A DNA stretch of 64,000 bases from Arthrobacter sp. zg-Y20 (GCF_030142075.1 NZ_CP126241.1:2232001-2296000), one strand, 5' to 3'; positions 24,001 to 33,884 are shown, counted from the first letter of the stretch. Notes: a model not told the origin generated them from the sequence alone. Numbers and translations are program-made.

Positions 24001-24585
24001 GTGAGTCTGTTAGCCCGACTACGCGAAGACCTCGACGCCGCCGCATCGCATGATCCGGCGGCCAGGGGTTCGCTCGAAAACCTCGTTGTATATTCCGGCC
24101 TGCACGCCATCTGGATGCACCGGCTGACCCACCGCATGTGGGCCCGGCCCGGGCTTCGCTTCCCGGCACGGGTGCTGTCGCAGCTGGCACGGTTTGCCAC
24201 CGGCATCGAGATCCACCCCGGTGCCACCGTGGGCCGCAGGTTCTTCATTGACCACGGCATGGGAGTGGTGATCGGCGAGACCGCCGAAATCGGAGATGAT
24301 GTGATGCTCTACCACGGGGTCACCCTGGGCGGCCGGTCACTGGCCAAGGTCAAGCGGCACCCGACCATCGGCGACGGTGTCACCGTTGGGGCAGGTGCGA
24401 AGATCCTGGGTCCGGTGACCATCGGAGCCAACAGTGCCGTGGGTGCCAACGCCGTTGTGGTCAAGGATGCGCCGGCGGATTCAATCATCACCGGCATCCC
24501 GGCCAAGTGGCGCCACCGGGACACCAAAATGACGCAGCCGGCCGTCGACCCGGCGGAATACGTGGATCCGGCCATCTACATCTAA
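24001..24585 (+). CDS. epsC: Serine O-acetyltransferase (EpsC/CysE type)
   Basis: This 194-residue enzyme makes O-acetylserine for CysK. The N-terminal helical part is followed by a left-handed beta-helix of hexapeptide repeats (about 80-165) that includes [12 protein letters not shown] and LYHGVTLGG. The C-terminal tail ends in I, as in forms whose tail docks in the CysK active site. The start is GTG at 24001 with CAGAAAG upstream. Confidence 0.95.
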   Translation: MSLLARLREDLDAAASHDPAARGSLENLVVYSGLHAIWMHRLTHRMWARPGLRFPARVLSQLARFATGIEIHPGATVGRRFFIDHGMGVVIGETAEIGDDVMLYHGVTLGGRSLAKVKRHPTIGDGVTVGAGAKILGPVTIGANSAVGANAVVVKDAPADSIITGIPAKWRHRDTKMTQPAVDPAEYVDPAIYI

Positions 24586-24622
24586 GCCGTAAGTTCCGGA
24601 ACAGGTCAGGTCCGGGACAAAG

Positions 24623-24653
24623 AGAAGGCCCGCAGCATTGCTGCGGGCCTTCT
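24623..24653. terminator. Terminator between epsC and gnd
   Basis: Perfect 14-bp arms (24623-24636, 24640-24653) enclose ATT in the short gap between the convergent genes. GCGTTTA follows on the plus strand, so it can serve the cysK-epsC operon and gnd. Confidence 0.75.
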
Positions 24654-24675
24654 GCGTTTAATCAGGTTCCTGCTG

Positions 24676-26112
24676 CTAGTGCGTGTCTACTGCTTCGACC
24701 TCGGCGCGGTCCTCGCCCCACATGGTGTGGAAGGTGCCCTCGGTGTCTACCCGGTGGTAGGTGTGCGCACCGAACAGGTCCCGCAGCCCCTGTGTCAGCG
24801 CCGCCGGCAGGCGCTTGCGGCGCAGGCCGTCGTAGTAGGCCAGGGAGGAGGAGAACACCGGCACCGGAATGCCCAGCTGCACGGCTACGGAAACCACGCG
24901 GCGCCAGGCCGGAACGGCGGCGGCAATGGACTCCGCGAAGGCCGGAGCGAACAGCAGGTTGGCCGGAGCCTCACCGTCGGCGTAGGCCTTCATGATGTCA
25001 TCGAGCAGTTCGGCACGGATGATGCAGCCGGCACGCCACAGCGAGGCGATTTCGTCCAGCTTCAAGTCCCAGCCGTATTCCTTGGCAGCGGCGCCCAGCA
25101 TGTCGATGCCCTGGGCGTAGCTGACCAGCTTGGAGGCGTAGAGCGCCTGCCGGACATCTTCCACAAACGTGTCGGGGAGCTCGACGGCGGATTCCCGGCC
25201 TTCAAGCGTTCCCTGCGCGATGGCGCGCTGGTCGCGCTGGGAAGACAGGGCCCGCGCAAAGACTGACTCGGCGATGGCGGAGACCGGTGAACCCAGGTCC
25301 AGGCCGGAGACCACGGTCCAGCGGCCGGTGCCCTTCTGTCCCGCGGAATCCACCACTACGTCCACGAACGGCTTGCCCGTTTTCGCATCGACGTGGCCGA
25401 GGACCTCGGCGGTGATCTCGATCAGGAAGGAGCTCAGCTGCCCGGTGTTCCATTCGGTGAAGATCTTGGCCTGCTCGGCGGGTTCAATCCCGGCGGCCGA
25501 ACGCAGAAGGTCGTAAGCCTCGCCGATTACCTGCATGTCGGCATACTCAATGCCGTTGTGGACCATCTTCACGAAGTGGCCGGCGCCGTCGGTGCCGATC
25601 CAGGTGCAGCATGGTTCGCCGTCGTACTTCGCGGCGATCTTTTCCAGCATGGGGCCCAGGGAATCGTAGGACTCGCGGGAGCCGCCGGGCATGATGGACG
25701 GGCCCAGGAGGGCACCTTCCTCGCCACCGGAAACGCCGACGCCCACGAAGTGCAGGTCCTTTTCGGCCAGGGCTGCCTCGCGGCGGCGGGTGTCCTCATA
25801 GTGCGAGTTGCCGGCGTCGATCACAATGTCGCCCGGCTCCAGCAGGGGCACCAGCTGGTCAATAACGGAGTCCACGGGCCCGCCGGCCTTGACCATGATC
25901 AGTACCCGGCGCGGCTTCTCCAGGTTGTCCACCAGTTCCTGCAGTGACTCGGTGCGGATAAAGTCGCCTTCATCGCCGTGCGCTGCCAGCAGGGCATCGG
26001 TTTTTTCGATGGAACGGTTGTGCAGGGCCACCGTGTAACCGTTGCGGGCGAGATTGCGGGCAAGGTTAGCGCCCATGACGGCAAGGCCGGTTACACCAAT
26101 TTGTGCACTCAA
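24676..26112 (-). CDS. gndA: 6-phosphogluconate dehydrogenase, NADP-dependent decarboxylating
   Basis: This 478-residue enzyme of the oxidative pentose phosphate pathway makes ribulose-5-phosphate, CO2 and NADPH. It has the N-terminal Rossmann motif GLAVMGANLARN. The active segment includes GVSGGEEGALLGPSIMPGG, with Lys and Glu in GHFVKMVHNGIEY. The length matches the long homodimeric class. The TTG start at 26112 follows GGAGAGAAC. A zwf homologue lies elsewhere in the window, not adjacent. Confidence 0.96.
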   Translation of the reverse strand: MSAQIGVTGLAVMGANLARNLARNGYTVALHNRSIEKTDALLAAHGDEGDFIRTESLQELVDNLEKPRRVLIMVKAGGPVDSVIDQLVPLLEPGDIVIDAGNSHYEDTRRREAALAEKDLHFVGVGVSGGEEGALLGPSIMPGGSRESYDSLGPMLEKIAAKYDGEPCCTWIGTDGAGHFVKMVHNGIEYADMQVIGEAYDLLRSAAGIEPAEQAKIFTEWNTGQLSSFLIEITAEVLGHVDAKTGKPFVDVVVDSAGQKGTGRWTVVSGLDLGSPVSAIAESVFARALSSQRDQRAIAQGTLEGRESAVELPDTFVEDVRQALYASKLVSYAQGIDMLGAAAKEYGWDLKLDEIASLWRAGCIIRAELLDDIMKAYADGEAPANLLFAPAFAESIAAAVPAWRRVVSVAVQLGIPVPVFSSSLAYYDGLRRKRLPAALTQGLRDLFGAHTYHRVDTEGTFHTMWGEDRAEVEAVDTH

Positions 26113-26237
26113 GTTCTCTCCAAGGATCTTTCGGGTGCCCAGCGGGCACGGGGCCGGCGCGGGCTGACCTGCGCCGTGTTCAGGCTCCAGCCTATGCTTC
26201 TTGGCCGCCTTGCCGCCACATGGTGCCCGACGCGCCG

Positions 26238-27101
26238 CTAACGCCGGTAGCCGTTGATCACCGAGGCAGCCCCCTCGACAACGTCTATCCCGGCGTCAAG
26301 CGTCGAATTGCGGGAACTGAGCACAACAATGCTGTAGTCCTTATCCCAGCCGCGCACGATACCGGCGCTGCCGACGTTCCACACGGCGTCGTCGTCCTGC
26401 AGCCAGCCGTTCTTCAGCGCCACCTGGGCCTCATCGGTTCCGGCACTGACTCCCCAGCTCTGCTCCGGGCACACGTTTTCCATCAGGGACACCGCAAAGG
26501 CCAGCAGGTCCGGGTCCAGCCAGTCGGCGCCGCAGGCGGCGGTCCGGATGATCCTCAACTGGTCCTCAACGCTGGTTTCGGTGGCACCCCATGTCTCTCC
26601 CGCTTCGGTGTCCCGGACGCCGATCAGTTCATAGGTGCGGTTCAGTTCGGGCCGTCCGCCCAGCATGCCGTACAGCGCCGTGGTGGCATCGTTGTCGCTG
26701 TACTCGATCATCTGCACCGCCAGCGCCTCCTCCTCCTCGGTGAAGCTGCGCTGTTCTTCGCTGGCTTCGCGGACCAGGGTCAGGAGGATGGGTACCTTTA
26801 CGAGGCTGGCTTCGAGGTAACGGGCTTCGGGGTTGTAGCTCCAGGACTCACCGGTACCGTTGTCCAGCACCGCCACGGAGATATCCGCGTCCCGCTCCTC
26901 TGCCAGCTGGTCGAGGGCCGCAGACAGGGCCGCAGCGTCGGCGGATTCGGGCTGACCCGCCGGAGCCGCCGCCGCGGCCGGCGGGGGCACTACAGCCGGA
27001 GCGTTTGCCCCGGTAGCCGGGTGTCCGGCGCAGCCTGCGGCGGACAGCAGAATCAGTACAACCGCCGCTGCGCCCGCGAAGGAGTTCGCCTTTGCCGCCA
27101 T
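26238..27101 (-). CDS. Serine hydrolase lipoprotein of the class A beta-lactamase/PBP fold
   Basis: This 287-residue secreted lipoprotein has a lipobox ending at Cys24 (LLSAAGC), then a Pro/Ala linker. The penicillin-recognising fold carries S99-x-x-K102 (ASLVKV), SDN at 135-137 and K230-N-G in place of KTG. The Glu-x-x-Leu-Asn omega-loop motif needed for beta-lactam hydrolysis is not seen, so it is probably not a true beta-lactamase. It may bind or trim peptidoglycan peptides. AGAGGTGGTGGA precedes the ATG at 27101. Four Cys in the mature part could form disulfides. Confidence 0.82.
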   Translation of the reverse strand: MAAKANSFAGAAAVVLILLSAAGCAGHPATGANAPAVVPPPAAAAAPAGQPESADAAALSAALDQLAEERDADISVAVLDNGTGESWSYNPEARYLEASLVKVPILLTLVREASEEQRSFTEEEEALAVQMIEYSDNDATTALYGMLGGRPELNRTYELIGVRDTEAGETWGATETSVEDQLRIIRTAACGADWLDPDLLAFAVSLMENVCPEQSWGVSAGTDEAQVALKNGWLQDDDAVWNVGSAGIVRGWDKDYSIVVLSSRNSTLDAGIDVVEGAASVINGYRR

Positions 27102-27259
27102 TCCACCACCTCTTCCGCCTGCGTGAACCGTTCCGCGGACCCTCACGGGGCCGGGGATCCTACCTAACCAGATGTAGCACCGGAGTTTTAAAGTTTCCTG
27201 AGTTGTGCCCCGTGATGCTGCACGGGGCGCGCCGCCGGCGGGGAGGGTCAACTTAACGC

Positions 27260-27306
27260 AAAAAACCGCCGTTGTCCTCCGCAATTTCTGCGAAAGGCAA
27301 CGGCGG
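27260..27306 (-). terminator. Intrinsic terminator of tRNA-Val
   Basis: On the minus strand, arms CCGCCGTTG (27298-27306) and CAACGGCGG (27266-27274) pair around an imperfect loop and are followed by TTTTTT (27260-27265). It starts 6 bases after the tRNA 3' end. Confidence 0.85.
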
Positions 27307-27311
27307 CCGCT

Positions 27312-27387
27312 TGGTGGGTCCTACCGGGATCGAACCGATGACATCCACGGTGTAAACGTGGCGCTCTACCAGCTGAGCTAAAGACCC
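27312..27387 (-). tRNA. tRNA-Val (anticodon TAC)
   Basis: The 76-nt cloverleaf has acceptor arms GGGTCTT and AGGACCC, D arm GCTCAGCTGGTAGAGC, anticodon stem CCACG/CGTGG with loop TTTACAC (anticodon TAC) and T arm ATCGG-TTCGATC-CCGGT. CCA is encoded (27312-27314). Confidence 0.96.
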
Positions 27388-27471
27388 TCAAGAGGTGCTG
27401 CCGGTCCGGGAGGATTCCCCCGCGGGCCCTGCATCACGAGGAATTACATTACCGCAAGATCCGGACGCTGC

Positions 27472-28443
27472 CTAATCGGCGATTCCGGAGGAGGGCTGTT
27501 CCGGTGCGGTCCCGGCCGGCGGCAGGTCCGGAAGGTTTTGGGCGAGCCAGGTCAGGGCAGTGCTCACACCCATGTCGATCTTCAGGTCGGCCAGCGGGTC
27601 CCCCCGTGTCGTGCCCCGGTTAACGATCACCACGGGTTTGCCGGCCTTCGCGGCGTAACGGACAAAGCGCAGTCCGCTCATCACTGTCAGGGACGAGCCG
27701 GCAACGAGCAGCGCACCGGCCGCGTCCACCACTGCAAACGCCTCGGCCACCCGGTCCTTGGGTACGTTCTCCCCGAAGTACACAAAGTCCGGCTTGAGCA
27801 TCCCGCCACAGACCGGGCAGTCTGCCACGACAAAGTCATCCGTATCGGCAATCTCGGCGTCGGCGTCAGGAGCAATTCCGCCGTCCGACCGTACCCGCTC
27901 GAGGTACCCCGGATTCAGTTCCTGCAGCAGTACCGCCACGTCGGCGCGGGAGAACTCGGTGCGGCAGTTCAAACACACCACCCGGTCATAGCGGCCGTGC
28001 AGGTCAATGACATTCTCGCTGCCGGCATCGGTATGCAGCCGGTCCACATTCTGGGTAATCAAGCCCGAGAGCAGGCCCCGGCGCTCGAGCCGGACCACGG
28101 CGGCATGCCCGGGATTCGGCACCGCATGGCGCAGGTGGTGCCAACCGATATGGTTTCGCGCCCAGTATCTCCGGCGGAGGTCCGGGTCGCCTACAAACTG
28201 CTGGTAGGTCATGGGATTCCGCGGCGGGGCGTCCGGGCCGCGGTAGTCCGGGATGCCGGAATCGGTACTGAGGCCGGCGCCGGTCAGCAGGGCAATGCGC
28301 CGTCCGCCGAGATAGCCGGCAGCGCGTTCCAGCTGCCGCTCTTCTTCCGCGCTGGGCTCAGGCACCGCTTCGAGCGCGCTGCCGCTGGCGAAACCGGTCA
28401 GCCCCAGCCCGGGGCGGGGTTCTTCCTCACGCTGTACGCTCAC
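27472..28443 (-). CDS. Sir2-family NAD-dependent protein deacylase
   Basis: This 323-residue sirtuin has the NAD-binding GAGLST (55-60), then SGIPDYRG and QNVDRLH. The catalytic His is in DLHG, and there are two zinc Cys pairs (CLNC and CPVC). An extension of about 40 residues precedes the core. It would remove acyl groups from lysines using NAD. The GTG at 28443 overlaps the peroxiredoxin stop by 4 bases (GTGA), so the two are translationally coupled. The neighbouring metabolic enzymes across the gap (AceE) are plausible but unproven targets. Confidence 0.93.
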   Translation of the reverse strand: MSVQREEEPRPGLGLTGFASGSALEAVPEPSAEEERQLERAAGYLGGRRIALLTGAGLSTDSGIPDYRGPDAPPRNPMTYQQFVGDPDLRRRYWARNHIGWHHLRHAVPNPGHAAVVRLERRGLLSGLITQNVDRLHTDAGSENVIDLHGRYDRVVCLNCRTEFSRADVAVLLQELNPGYLERVRSDGGIAPDADAEIADTDDFVVADCPVCGGMLKPDFVYFGENVPKDRVAEAFAVVDAAGALLVAGSSLTVMSGLRFVRYAAKAGKPVVIVNRGTTRGDPLADLKIDMGVSTALTWLAQNLPDLPPAGTAPEQPSSGIAD

Positions 28444-28910
28444 AGTGCCTCCAGGGCGTTCCGGTACTGCTGAAGCGGGCGCTCTTCACCCGGCGCGGAA
28501 CGGATGAGCGCCTTAACGCTGCCCGATCCGTCAATCACAAAGCTGGCACGTTCTGCCAGGCCCTGCGCATCATTAAAGGCTCCGTAAGACCGCGCGGTGG
28601 CGCCGTGGGGCCAGAAATCCGAAAGCAGGTCGAACTCGAAACCCTCCTGTTCAGCCCAGGCACGCAGGGTATATCTCGAATCACACGAGATCGCCAGCAG
28701 CCGAACATCCGCATCTTCAAACTGTGCCCGCTCGCCCTGCAGCGCTGCCAGCTCACCGCGGCACACCCGGGAGAAAGCAAACGGGAAGAACACCACCACG
28801 ACGCCGGAACCCCGAAGGCCGGTGAGGCTCACCTGCTCGCCGAACTGGTTCGGGAGAATGAAATCCGGAGCCGCAGCACCTACCCGGGGCAGGCCTGCGA
28901 GCTTCGTCAC
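28440..28910 (-). CDS. ahpE: 1-Cys-type peroxiredoxin (AhpE-like)
   Basis: This 156-residue thiol peroxidase of the AhpE subfamily has peroxidatic Cys50 in AFSRVCRGEL, with upstream FFPFAF. The conserved SDFWPHGATARSYG follows. A second Cys in AISCDS has no clear resolving role. The GTG at 28910 overlaps the DUF3052 stop (GTGA). M. tuberculosis ahpE (Rv2238c) lies in the same order beside the DUF3052 gene and aceE. Confidence 0.92.
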   Translation of the reverse strand: MTKLAGLPRVGAAAPDFILPNQFGEQVSLTGLRGSGVVVVFFPFAFSRVCRGELAALQGERAQFEDADVRLLAISCDSRYTLRAWAEQEGFEFDLLSDFWPHGATARSYGAFNDAQGLAERASFVIDGSGSVKALIRSAPGEERPLQQYRNALEAL

Positions 28911-29326
28911 TTCTTGCGTCGGCTCACCAGGCGGGTGGCGGCCCAGTCCTCGCATACCGCGGGGGACGTGGTCACGTGCAGGCCCGCAGTGGGTGCGGCT
29001 TCCTCGATGTCTGCCGGCGGTACGTAGCCCTCCCGGCCGGACTTGGGGGTCAGGACCCAGACCACGCCGCCGTCGTCGAGGGTTGTCAGTGAGTCAACCA
29101 GCGCGTCCACAAGGTCGCCGTCGTCTGACCGCCACCACAGGACAACACCGTCCACTACGTCGTGGTCATCTTCGGTGAGCAGCTCGCCCCCGATGAGGTC
29201 CTCGAGGTTTTCGCGGAAATCGAAATCCACGTCCTCGTCGTAGCCGAACTCCTGAACCAGGTCCCCGTCCTTGAAACCCAATCTGCTCGCCACGTTTTCC
29301 TCAGTGACGGCTTCGGCCTCGCTCAC
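28907..29326 (-). CDS. DUF3052 family protein
   Basis: This acidic 139-residue protein matches the actinobacterial DUF3052 family, with LGFKDGDLVQEFGYDEDVD near the N-terminus and VLWWRSDDGDLVDAL in the middle. The C-terminal part is variable and basic. No catalytic motif is seen. The GTG at 29326 has AGGAG upstream. It leads the operon with ahpE and the Sir2 gene and is divergent from aceE across a 296-base gap that should hold both promoters; I see no clear -10/-35 pair there. Its function is unknown. Confidence 0.88.
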   Translation of the reverse strand: MSEAEAVTEENVASRLGFKDGDLVQEFGYDEDVDFDFRENLEDLIGGELLTEDDHDVVDGVVLWWRSDDGDLVDALVDSLTTLDDGGVVWVLTPKSGREGYVPPADIEEAAPTAGLHVTTSPAVCEDWAATRLVSRRKK

Positions 29327-29622
29327 TTCACTCCTCCTGGTTGACTGCATAAATACAAGGGAATCACACATTTGCCGGATTCGCGCGGTCTAAGAGTCAA
29401 CGAAACACCGAAATACGGCAGCGGACAAGGCCCGGAGGCGGGTACGCCTTCAGCGATGCGGCCCAAGGCAGGCTACGCAACATCGGCGGCGCGGGACTAG
29501 AGTGGAAGAAAAGCAGATTTGGGCGCCCAGGCGCGCATACGCGCAAGCGACGATCCGGCGGACAACAGCCGGGTCCACACGAAGAATCTGGCAGACACAA
29601 TCTGTACAAAGAGAGGTTGGCC

Positions 29623-32361
29623 GTGGCCGCAGAAGACACAACGGACATCCTGAGCGGGTTAACAAACCAGCTACCGGACCGTGATCCTGAGGAAACCGCA
29701 GAATGGATCGAGTCGCTCGACGAGCTGATCCGTTCGCAGGGCACCGAACGCGCGCAGTACATCATGCGATCGCTGCTCCAGCGTGCCGGTTCCCAGAGCG
29801 TGGGCGTGCCGATGGTAACCACCACCGACTACGTCAACACCATCCCCGTGGACCAGGAACCTGAGTTCCCCGGCGACGAAGAGATTGAACGGCGTTACCG
29901 CGCCTGGCTGCGTTGGAATGCGGCCATCATGGTGCACCGGGCGCAGCGCCCGGGCATCGGCGTCGGCGGCCACATTTCAACCTATGCCGGCGCGGCAACC
30001 CTGTACGAAGTCGGCATGAACCACTTCTTCCGGGGCAAGGACCATCCGGGCGGCGGAGACCAGATTTATTTCCAGGGTCACGCTTCCCCCGGTATGTACG
30101 CGCGCGCCTTCCTCGAGGGCCGGCTGTCCGAAGAGGACATGGACGGTTTCCGCCAGGAGAAGTCCCGCGAGGGCCACGCCCTTTCCTCCTACCCGCACCC
30201 GCGCAGCATGCCGGACTTCTGGGAGTTCCCCACGGTGTCCATGGGTATCGGCCCGATGAACGCCATCTACCAGGCGCAGTCCAACCGTTACCTGCACAAC
30301 CGCGGCATCAAGGACACGTCCGAGCAGCACGTCTGGGCCTTCCTGGGCGACGGCGAAATGGACGAGCCGGAATCGCGCGGCCTGCTCCAGCTCGCCGCAA
30401 ATGACAAGCTGGACAACCTGACCTTCGTCGTCAACTGCAACCTGCAGCGCCTCGACGGCCCGGTCCGCGGCAACGGCAAGATCATGCAGGAACTGGAAGC
30501 CTTCTTCCGCGGCGCCGGCTGGAACGTCATCAAGGTTGTCTGGGGCCGCGAGTGGGATGACCTGCTGCAGCGGGACAAGGACGGCTCGCTGGTGGAAATC
30601 ATGAACTCCACCCCCGACGGCGACTACCAGACCTACAAGGCCGAGTCCGGCGGTTTCGTCCGCGACCACTTCTTCGGCAAGAGCCCGGAAACCAAGGAAC
30701 TCGTCGCCAACCTGACCGACGAGGAAATCTGGAACCTCAAGCGCGGCGGGCACGACTACCGCAAGGTCTACGCCGCTTACAAGGCCGCCATGGAGTTCAA
30801 GGGTGCCCCCACGGTCATCCTGGCCCACACGGTCAAGGGCTACGGCCTGGGTACGCACTTCGAGGGCCGCAACGCGACCCACCAGATGAAGAAGCTGACC
30901 CTGGATGACCTGAAGGCCTTCCGCGACCACCTGCGGATCCCCATCAGCGACGAACAGCTTGAAGCCGATCCGTACACCCCGCCGTACTACAACCCGGGTC
31001 CCGACGCTCCGGAGATCAAGTACATGCTGGAGCGCCGCCGCGAACTGGGCGGCAACGTCCCCGAGCGCCGGGTCAAGCACGAGCCGGTGCACCTGCCGGA
31101 CGAAAAGGCCTACGAAGTAGCCAACCGCGGCTCCGGCAAGCAGTTGGCAGCCACCACCATGGCCTTCGTCCGCCTGCTCAAGGATCTGATGCGGGACAAG
31201 GAATTCGGCAAGCGCATTGTGCCGATCATCCCCGATGAGGCCCGCACCTTCGGCATGGACTCGTTCTTCCCCACGGCGAAGATCTACAACCCCAAGGGCC
31301 AGAACTACCTGTCCGTGGACCGGGACCTGGTCCTGGCGTACAAGGAATCCCCGCAGGGGCAAATTGTGCACGTGGGCATCAACGAGGCCGGTTCCATTGC
31401 CGCGTTCACCGCTGCGGGCACGTCCTACGCCACGCACGGTGAACCGCTGATCCCGGTCTACGTGTTCTACTCGATGTTCGGGTTCCAGCGCACGGCCGAC
31501 TACATTTGGGCAGCCACCGACCAGATGGCCCGCGGCTTCCTGATCTCGGCTACCGCCGGCCGCACCACCCTGACCGGTGAAGGCCTGCAGCACGCTGACG
31601 GCCACTCGCCGATCCTGGCCTCCACCAACCCCGCGGTGAAGACCTACGACCCGGCCTACGGCTACGAGATCGGGCACATCGTGCGCCACGGCCTCGAGGA
31701 GATGTACGGACCGGATTCCAAGGATCCGAACCTCATCTACAACATCATGGTCTACAACGAGCCCATCCAGCAGCCCAAGGCCCCCGAGGACCTTGACGTT
31801 GAGGGCATTATCAAGGGCATCTACCTGCTCGCGCCGGCGAAGATCGACGGGCCCCGCACGCAGCTGCTGGCCTCCGGTGTTGCCGTACCGTGGGCACTGG
31901 AAGCCCAGAAGCTGCTGGCTGAAGACTGGGGCGTTTCGGCCGATGTCTGGTCCGTAACTTCTTGGAACGAGCTCCGCCGGGACGGCCTTGCCGCCGAAGA
32001 GGAAGCGTTCCTGAATCCCGGTTCGGAGCCCCGCGTGCCGTTCGTGACCCAGCAGCTCGCCGGGGCCACCGGTCCCATCGTGGCGTCCACGGACTACATG
32101 AAGGCCGTCCCGGACCAGATCCGCCAGTTCCTGCCGAACGAGTTTGCCACCCTTGGCGCCGACGACTTCGGTTTCGCGGACACCCGCGCAGCAGCACGGC
32201 GCTACTTCAAGATCGACAGCCACTCCATGGTGGTGCGTGCACTCGAGATGCTCGCGCGCCGCGGCGAAGTCGACGCCAATGCCCCCAAGGAGGCCATTGA
32301 GAAGTACCACCTGCTGGACGTCAATGCCGGCACCAGCGGAAACGCGGGCGGCGACGCCTAA
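29623..32361 (+). CDS. aceE: Pyruvate dehydrogenase E1 component, homodimeric type
   Basis: This 912-residue thiamine-diphosphate enzyme decarboxylates pyruvate and passes the acetyl group to the E2 lipoyl domain. The cofactor motif begins at [10 protein letters not shown] and ends in [10 protein letters not shown]; the N-terminal half has [20 protein letters not shown]. The length fits the E. coli-like homodimer used in actinobacteria. I prefer the GTG at 29623 (AGAGAGG seven bases upstream) over the TTG two codons earlier. A clear terminator follows. With the regulator and fab genes downstream it links acetyl-CoA supply to lipid synthesis. Confidence 0.97.
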   Translation: MAAEDTTDILSGLTNQLPDRDPEETAEWIESLDELIRSQGTERAQYIMRSLLQRAGSQSVGVPMVTTTDYVNTIPVDQEPEFPGDEEIERRYRAWLRWNAAIMVHRAQRPGIGVGGHISTYAGAATLYEVGMNHFFRGKDHPGGGDQIYFQGHASPGMYARAFLEGRLSEEDMDGFRQEKSREGHALSSYPHPRSMPDFWEFPTVSMGIGPMNAIYQAQSNRYLHNRGIKDTSEQHVWAFLGDGEMDEPESRGLLQLAANDKLDNLTFVVNCNLQRLDGPVRGNGKIMQELEAFFRGAGWNVIKVVWGREWDDLLQRDKDGSLVEIMNSTPDGDYQTYKAESGGFVRDHFFGKSPETKELVANLTDEEIWNLKRGGHDYRKVYAAYKAAMEFKGAPTVILAHTVKGYGLGTHFEGRNATHQMKKLTLDDLKAFRDHLRIPISDEQLEADPYTPPYYNPGPDAPEIKYMLERRRELGGNVPERRVKHEPVHLPDEKAYEVANRGSGKQLAATTMAFVRLLKDLMRDKEFGKRIVPIIPDEARTFGMDSFFPTAKIYNPKGQNYLSVDRDLVLAYKESPQGQIVHVGINEAGSIAAFTAAGTSYATHGEPLIPVYVFYSMFGFQRTADYIWAATDQMARGFLISATAGRTTLTGEGLQHADGHSPILASTNPAVKTYDPAYGYEIGHIVRHGLEEMYGPDSKDPNLIYNIMVYNEPIQQPKAPEDLDVEGIIKGIYLLAPAKIDGPRTQLLASGVAVPWALEAQKLLAEDWGVSADVWSVTSWNELRRDGLAAEEEAFLNPGSEPRVPFVTQQLAGATGPIVASTDYMKAVPDQIRQFLPNEFATLGADDFGFADTRAAARRYFKIDSHSMVVRALEMLARRGEVDANAPKEAIEKYHLLDVNAGTSGNAGGDA

Positions 32362-32400
32362 GCGCAGCACCGGATGACGCCTCAGAAGGGCGTCATAAAA

Positions 32401-32434
32401 CGAAGGAACCGCCGCACCCGCGGCGGTTCCTTCG
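32401..32434 (+). terminator. Terminator after aceE
   Basis: Perfect 15-bp arms (32401-32415 and 32420-32434) with a 4-base loop lie 40 bases after the aceE stop, followed by CCTTTAAAG. Confidence 0.75.
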
Positions 32435-32447
32435 CCTTTAAAGCTCC

Positions 32448-32594
32448 GTGCGGCCATGCTCCCCCACACACCGGGTCAGCAACCGGCTTCGGCAGAACTA
32501 CGCCTGGGTCTCCCTGCCGGCTACGCTCACCGACCTGGCCGACGCTTTGGAGGGTGTCTACACCAATGGCGTGAAGCCCAAGCTGCCGGCCTAG
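32448..32594 (+). CDS. Doubtful small ORF or gene remnant between aceE and the PucR regulator
   Basis: A 48-codon frame starts at GTG 32448 and ends at TAG 32594. Its last 33 codons read like protein (QNYAWVSLPATL then DLADALEGVYTNG), with GC-rich third positions, but there is no ribosome site and it starts just after the aceE terminator. It could be the 3' remnant of a lost gene. I do not recognise it. Confidence 0.25.
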   Translation: MRPCSPTHRVSNRLRQNYAWVSLPATLTDLADALEGVYTNGVKPKLPA

Positions 32595-32654
32595 CGAAGT
32601 TGTAGCCTTCACACAAAATGGTGGTTCGGGTACGCAGGCCGTAAGCTCGCAGGT

Positions 32655-33884
32655 ATGCCAATGAGTCCCAGCACGTCCGCTGCCTCGACGCAGAAGCCGC
32701 CGGCCGCAGACCAGTCCACCGTGGAGCGCCTGAAGGCCAACATCGGCAAGCTCTCCACGGCGACCCTCCAGCAGCTGGATATTTCGCTGCCCTGGTACCG
32801 AGGACTGCGCCCGGACGAACGCTCGGCCCTGGGAATGGTGGCCCAGAAAGGCATTGCCTCCTTTGTGAACTGGTACCAGCGCCCGGCATCCCCGGCCTGG
32901 GTGCTCAGCGATGTGTTCGGCACCGCCCCCACCGAGCTCACCCGCTCGATCAGCCTTCAGAAGGCACTGCAGCTGATCCGCGTAGTGGTCCAGGTCGTGG
33001 AGGACCGCGTGCCTGAACTGGCTGCCAACGAGGTCCAGTCGAAGCTGCGTGAAGCGGTGCTCCGCTACTCCCGCGAGGTGGCGTTCGCCGCTGCTGACGT
33101 TTACGCCCGCGCGGCGGAGACCCGCGGTGCATGGGACACGCGGCTGGAGGCGCTGGTGGTTGACGCGATCCTCCGCGGCGAAAGCTCCGACGCGCTGCGT
33201 TCCCGCATCGCCGCCGTCGGGTGGACTTCGACGGCGCCGGTCACAGTGATGGTGGGCGGCTCGCCGGCCGAAGCCAACGCCACCTTCGTCAACGAACTGC
33301 GCCGGGCTACCGGCCGGCTGGCCGAGGACACCCTCGTGGGCATTCAGGGCGAGCGGCTGATCCTGGTCCTGGGCGGTCTGGAAGACAAGGCATTTTCCTA
33401 CACCCGGCTCTCGGACCTCTTCGGGCCGGGGCCGGTGGTCTACGGTCCCCCGGCCTCGTCATTGGTAGAGGCGGGCCCGTCCGCACAGGCGGCCTTTGCC
33501 GGCCTGACCGCAGCCCGGGCCTGGCCTGCCGCGCCCCGTCCGGTGGCTGCGGACGACCTGTGGCCCGAACGGGTGATGTCCGGCGATGACACCGCACGCA
33601 ATGCCCTGGTGGAAAGCATCTACACCCCGCTGCTCGGGGCCTCCAACGGGCTGGCGGACACCCTGAGCGCCTACCTCTCGCTGGGCCATTCCCTGGAAGC
33701 CACCGCCCGGGAACTCTTCGTCCATGCCAACACCGTCCGGTACCGGCTGCGCCGCGTCTGCGACGTCACCGGCTGGGACCCCATGCTGCCCCGCGAGGCC
33801 TTTGTCCTGCAGACCGCACTGGTGGTCGGCCGGCTGGCCCCGGCCGGCAAAGCCACGCCGGAAAAGCCTCCGGCACGCGCCTGA
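32655..33884 (+). CDS. fasR: PucR/CdaR-type transcriptional regulator, FasR-like
   Basis: This 409-residue regulator has a PucR C-terminal helix-turn-helix (about 350-390) in SLEATARELFVHANTVRYRLRR. A GGDEF-like central region precedes it and an N-terminal helical domain (about 20-150) starts the protein. It sits directly upstream of fabD. In Streptomyces coelicolor a PucR-type protein in this position (FasR, SCO2386) activates the fabD-fabH-acpP-fabF operon, and M. tuberculosis has the homologue Rv2242 here. The symbol is by synteny. The ATG at 32655 is used; one two codons on is possible. Confidence 0.85.
   Translation: MPMSPSTSAASTQKPPAADQSTVERLKANIGKLSTATLQQLDISLPWYRGLRPDERSALGMVAQKGIASFVNWYQRPASPAWVLSDVFGTAPTELTRSISLQKALQLIRVVVQVVEDRVPELAANEVQSKLREAVLRYSREVAFAAADVYARAAETRGAWDTRLEALVVDAILRGESSDALRSRIAAVGWTSTAPVTVMVGGSPAEANATFVNELRRATGRLAEDTLVGIQGERLILVLGGLEDKAFSYTRLSDLFGPGPVVYGPPASSLVEAGPSAQAAFAGLTAARAWPAAPRPVAADDLWPERVMSGDDTARNALVESIYTPLLGASNGLADTLSAYLSLGHSLEATARELFVHANTVRYRLRRVCDVTGWDPMLPREAFVLQTALVVGRLAPAGKATPEKPPARA

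Noticed and set aside
26238-27101. Acquired antibiotic-resistance beta-lactamase
   Set aside because: The omega-loop catalytic Glu motif is not seen, the protein is a lipoprotein with host-like composition, and there is no mobile context.
29977-32469. Open frame of about 830 codons antisense to aceE
   Set aside because: It mirrors the GC-rich third-position pattern of aceE, has no ribosome site or recognisable domain, and lies fully within a certain gene.
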